Below are positions 61,199 through 64,000 of a DNA stretch of 64,000 nucleotides, piece by piece (positions within the stretch are counted from its first letter, which is position 1; every line of letters starts with the position of its first letter). The position numbers were made by a program, and so were the translations under genes. The notes under the pieces were generated by a model. The model saw only the letters and a list, made by a program, of their open reading frames with translations. It ran no database searches and had not been told where the DNA came from. The DNA lies in contig NC_021492.1 in the NCBI RefSeq assembly GCF_000410515.1, positions 1-64,000 of the forward strand, read 5' to 3'. This DNA comes from Enterobacter sp. R4-368. Lineage in GTDB: Bacteria; Pseudomonadota; Gammaproteobacteria; Enterobacterales; Enterobacteriaceae.

Positions 61199-62068
61199 AT
61201 GTATGTGCTACCGTATATTTTCTGGTGTACTACGATTCGAGGGAAGGAATTGGACATATATACAGGTGGTAATCGCTTTTCTGGCTATTTCCTGACAATG
61301 GCCTCACTGGAAGTGAATCAACTGATGAATACAGCGCTCGCTGTATCGGGGTTTCATATTAAAGATGCCCTGACACGCATTCGTTTTCAGGACGATGTGC
61401 GGGACTTTGGAAAGCTTCAGCTGACAGCCATCAGGAATAGCGCGACAGAACAGGAATGCCAGCAGTGTATCCTGAACATCCGGGAGGAACACAATAATCT
61501 GAAGATTCAGGACAGAATGCTCAGAACTGGTGAGTCTGTTCTTACAGCATCTGTCAGGATCTATGAAGAGAATGGTAAGTACATTGGCTATGCCATCGAT
61601 TTTATCGGTGTGGTCATTTCCGGTTTGCAGGTTGCCGGTGGGATTGGAGTAATAGCATCATCTGTACCTACCGGGAATGTTCTTGGCATTATAGCCGGCG
61701 CAACGCTGGTACTTAATGGCGTTTCTTCTGCGGCGGAAAGCATCCAGAAGCTGGCGGGGAAGGAGCAGCCGATCAATTTTATGCGTGATGGTTTTGAAGG
61801 GTCGGCCGAATTCCTGGGCTTTGATCGTAAGGTGGGTTTACTTGCTTATCAGCTGGTAGATCTCAGTACATCCTATTATGGTATGTTCAAACTCACCCTG
61901 AAACCTGAAGCCTGGCGTCTGTACCGGTATCTCGGACCAGATTTCATGCGACAGGTTTCCACTATGAGCAGGACAGCTCTGGCCATTAAAGGAGCCGGTG
62001 CAACGTGGAAAGGCGCGAAAATTGGCAATACTCTTTATCAGCTGCAGCATGATGAAAAACAGCAGTAA
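61199..62068 (+). CDS. DUF4225-family protein
   Basis: A 289-residue protein matching DUF4225 by the stretch GKYIGYAIDFIGVVISGLQVAGGIGVIASS and the FLGFDRKVGLLAYQLVDLSTSYYGM tail. Two or three hydrophobic segments (about residues 140-170) suggest membrane insertion. DUF4225 proteins are often paired with a small membrane protein and may be toxic effectors. The start is unclear: ATG 61199 lacks a ribosome site, TTG 61250 and ATG 61298 are alternatives. Confidence 0.7.
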   Translation: MYVLPYIFWCTTIRGKELDIYTGGNRFSGYFLTMASLEVNQLMNTALAVSGFHIKDALTRIRFQDDVRDFGKLQLTAIRNSATEQECQQCILNIREEHNNLKIQDRMLRTGESVLTASVRIYEENGKYIGYAIDFIGVVISGLQVAGGIGVIASSVPTGNVLGIIAGATLVLNGVSSAAESIQKLAGKEQPINFMRDGFEGSAEFLGFDRKVGLLAYQLVDLSTSYYGMFKLTLKPEAWRLYRYLGPDFMRQVSTMSRTALAIKGAGATWKGAKIGNTLYQLQHDEKQQ

Positions 62069-62071
62069 TTA

Positions 62072-62395
62072 CTACCGGCCTTTCACAAGCTTATACGCTT
62101 TCCATGAAAGGCCAAGCGGTATAAGAAACCACACCGCAATAACACCAAAGACCGCGACGGGTAAATAATACATTAGCAGCGAAGGTGGGTAGAATACGGG
62201 AAGGAAAACAAGCGGAGCCATAATAAGAACCAGACAAATAACCCCACCATAAAAACGCTTGCTCAGATCGTCCACTAATGATGATAGCGTCTCGTTGGCG
62301 TTTTCACTTCGGGTTAATACTTCCTTTAAACGAGTTAAGTTCCTGTCCGAGAAACCATTATCCAGCAGGTCTTTTTCTGTCAGTTCCTTGGTCAC
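62072..62395 (-). CDS. membrane protein partner of DUF4225 protein
   Basis: 107 residues from GTG 62395 (AAAGGAG ahead; an ATG at 62413 is in frame). Two transmembrane helices at about residues 50-90 (GGVICLVLIMAPLVFLPVF, MYYLPVAVFGVIAVWFLIPLG). Convergent with the DUF4225 gene, 3 bp apart, so possibly an immunity or antidote gene. No family recognised. Confidence 0.6.
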   Translation of the reverse strand: MTKELTEKDLLDNGFSDRNLTRLKEVLTRSENANETLSSLVDDLSKRFYGGVICLVLIMAPLVFLPVFYPPSLLMYYLPVAVFGVIAVWFLIPLGLSWKAYKLVKGR

Positions 62396-62413
62396 ATGAT
62401 CTCCTTTATTCAT

Positions 62414-63323
62414 GGCTGTTGTGTTCAGAAAAGAATACCGCTAAGGGACAGTTTTTGAAACATATCTTAACTGGCTTTACCTTTTCTTTGAGTTCAATCC
62501 AGTTTCAATTCTGTCGGTTTCTCAATAGCGCGAGCAGTGCGCAGCGCGTCCCTGAATGTGCCGAAGGCACATGCCGGCGGAAATTATGCCGAAAATAGCG
62601 CTGTGGTCACATCCGCCGGAGCGCCCGGCGAAGCCGGCAACATGATAGCCTGTGGCTATTACCCCCCCATCCCTGCTAAGCCATAACCCGCTTACAGCGA
62701 CGCAGAACGTTATGTGCGCGGTCGGAGTGGTCACGTCGAGGCTTTGCCGAAGACGGGGCGTATCTCCGCGTTAGCGTCCCGGAGGGCGCTTACGAGCGTG
62801 TCACAAAGGACTTCCAGCGACAGAACTTACCGCGACTCAAATTCTTAGTTACATCATCCTCTTTAAAGCGGCACTGTTCCGGGCCTCCGGCCCGGGGCGG
62901 CGCGGCTTTTCAGGGCTGAATGGCGTCTCTGCTGGCGGGTTTCAGCGCGGAGGGGACCCGCCGCTGGCGGTGGGGGGAAGCAACTTTCTGAGCGGCGCAG
63001 CCGTCAGGCTGCTGCAAGCGAAGGCATCTTCGGGTTTTCCCCGTTATCCACCGTTTTTATCCAGTGAATAAGGTTGATCTCTTATGAATATAAGTAAGGA
63101 CGAAGTCCTGATTATTTTGCGCGTTATCTGATGCAGGTTGCTGATAACCGGGTTTGTCCGTTTGCGGATAAATGTGGAAAGATTAAAAACGATAAATGCT
63201 GTGGCCATTTTCAGCCACATGCACTGGAGGGACTGGCGTTACATTGATGCAATTTTAACCAGCGTTTTATGACAGACGTACGAAAGCCTCCGCAGTAAAG
63301 CGGATGGCTAAAAAAACGGCTGT
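62414..63323. other. IncFII-type origin region downstream of repA
   Basis: Over 900 bp without a gene, downstream of repA as expected of an IncFII oriR. It contains a DnaA-type box (TTATCCACC, 63044-63052), GC-rich palindromes such as GGGCCTCCGGCCC (62880s) and a CGCTTACAGCGACG-type tract. These fit CIS/oriR of RepFIIA replicons. Confidence 0.65.
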
Positions 63324-64000
63324 CTAGTGAGGGGGCGGGGTGCCCGGTGGCTCGAGGTTCACCAGTTCAAGCTGGTAAAGCTGCGCCCAGACCATTTTCT
63401 CGAACTGACGTGACGTTATATGCCCCACGTCACCTTTCAGGCTGCGCATCAGCCCTTCGGAAATCTGGCGCTTGCGCTCATCGAAGGGGAGTTCTGCCAG
63501 CTTCCTGCGCTGTTTGCCTTCGATAGCGCGCGTTCTGCGCGTCAGGATGGTCTGGTTCCGGCAGCGTTCATACCAGCGGCTGCGGGCTGCCTTCAGGGAG
63601 AGGGTTTCTCCGGGCGCAAGGATCCCGTCTTCGATGGCCGCCAGACGTTCAGCCTGTTCTGCCCGCAATTTATCCGTATCAATTCCCGTCAGCCGCCATC
63701 CGGCCTCGGTGATGATCACATGTTTGGGAAAACGGCAGTTATTGACCATATCCCATTCGGCTTCCGGCGCATAAACGAAGCCAAAGCGCGCCAGTTCAGT
63801 CACCAGGCGGGAAACGCGGGTGACCGTGACGGCCTGTCCGGGGATGATGTTGCCGTCATCATCTTTCGGGCTTAACTCTTCTGCCAGTCGGGTGATGTTG
63901 ATGGTCACAATGTCCGTGGCCAGATCAACCTTGTTGATAAAGAGAATAAACAGCGCATCAAGCAGCTGCCGGCGAACGTAACGGAAAGCCCGTTTGCGCC
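63324..64000 (-). CDS. repA: IncFII-type RepA replication initiator, N-terminus outside window
   Basis: An open frame of 225 codons running off the window, so it is partial; an internal GTG at 63908 is not the real start because the frame continues (KRAFRYVRRQLLDALFIL...KVDLATDIV). Sequence (RLVTELARFGFVYAPEAEWDMVNNCRFPKHVIITEAGW, ARSRWYERCRNQTILTRRTRAIEGKQRRKLAELPFDERKRQ) matches the RepFIIA RepA family. Being in the opposite direction to traX is usual. It gives the plasmid a second replicon besides repB. Confidence 0.85.
   Translation of the reverse strand, partial: RKRAFRYVRRQLLDALFILFINKVDLATDIVTINITRLAEELSPKDDDGNIIPGQAVTVTRVSRLVTELARFGFVYAPEAEWDMVNNCRFPKHVIITEAGWRLTGIDTDKLRAEQAERLAAIEDGILAPGETLSLKAARSRWYERCRNQTILTRRTRAIEGKQRRKLAELPFDERKRQISEGLMRSLKGDVGHITSRQFEKMVWAQLYQLELVNLEPPGTPPPH

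Overview
This window is a mosaic plasmid segment from an enterobacterium (Klebsiella, Enterobacter or Citrobacter type host, judged from gene content). Two replication modules are visible. One is a RepE/RepFIA-family replicon with iterons at 7.4-8.8 kb, whose umuDC-repB-parA-parB order resembles IncR plasmids. The other is an IncFII-type repA running off the right edge at 63.3-64.0 kb, with traX nearby. Maintenance functions include an actin-type parM/parR operon (2.0-4.0 kb), a ParA/small-ParB system (9.0-10.1 kb), a ResD-type resolvase (14.7 kb) and a PIN-domain toxin-antitoxin pair (37.4-38.4 kb). No tRNA, rRNA or CRISPR array was seen.

Layout. 0-1.2 kb: IS3-family element. 1.3-5.1 kb: HEPN-like genes, the par operon and small hypothetical genes. 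5.4-10.2 kb: SOS polymerase genes, iteron replicon and partition genes. 10.2-14.6 kb: small accessory genes, including a standalone DpnII/MboI-like nuclease, punctuated by a 17-bp motif. 14.6-16.5 kb: resD operon. 17.6-23.6 kb: chromosomal-type stress and regulatory genes (NTF2-like, HxlR, two NAD-binding proteins, LysR, TauE, AraC). 24-25.6 kb: three-gene plasmid operon. 26.2-55.3 kb: an IS3-family element split by a 27.8-kb unit with Tn3-family inverted repeats and a perfect 5-bp target duplication. 55.3-58.7 kb: two HNH nuclease genes, one fused to DUF262. 59-64 kb: SRAP protein, traX, a DUF4225 protein with a membrane partner, the IncFII origin region and repA.

The Tn3-bounded unit carries an orphan type VI secretion cargo: vgrG, a frameshifted muramidase effector with an LprI-like immunity gene, a BPSL0067 effector overlapping a STY0301 immunity gene, and a CdiI-like immunity gene. 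It also carries a second IS3 copy, the toxin-antitoxin pair with a 9-bp minisatellite upstream, a truncated second resD and an IS26-bounded 12.6-kb segment. The IS26 segment is GC-rich foreign DNA: a BtrH-like protein, EPSP synthase and APS kinase in an apparent operon, an IS21-family element, a Dam-type methylase, resolvase fragments, and a 14-helix MFS pump with its TetR regulator.

Most noteworthy are the motif-punctuated array of small genes beside resD, the transposon-borne interbacterial-competition cargo, the aroA-cysC cassette, the DUF262-HNH nuclease, and a pair of structured noncoding repeats whose long hairpin is preserved by compensating changes. All functional statements come from reading motifs by eye; no database search was run.
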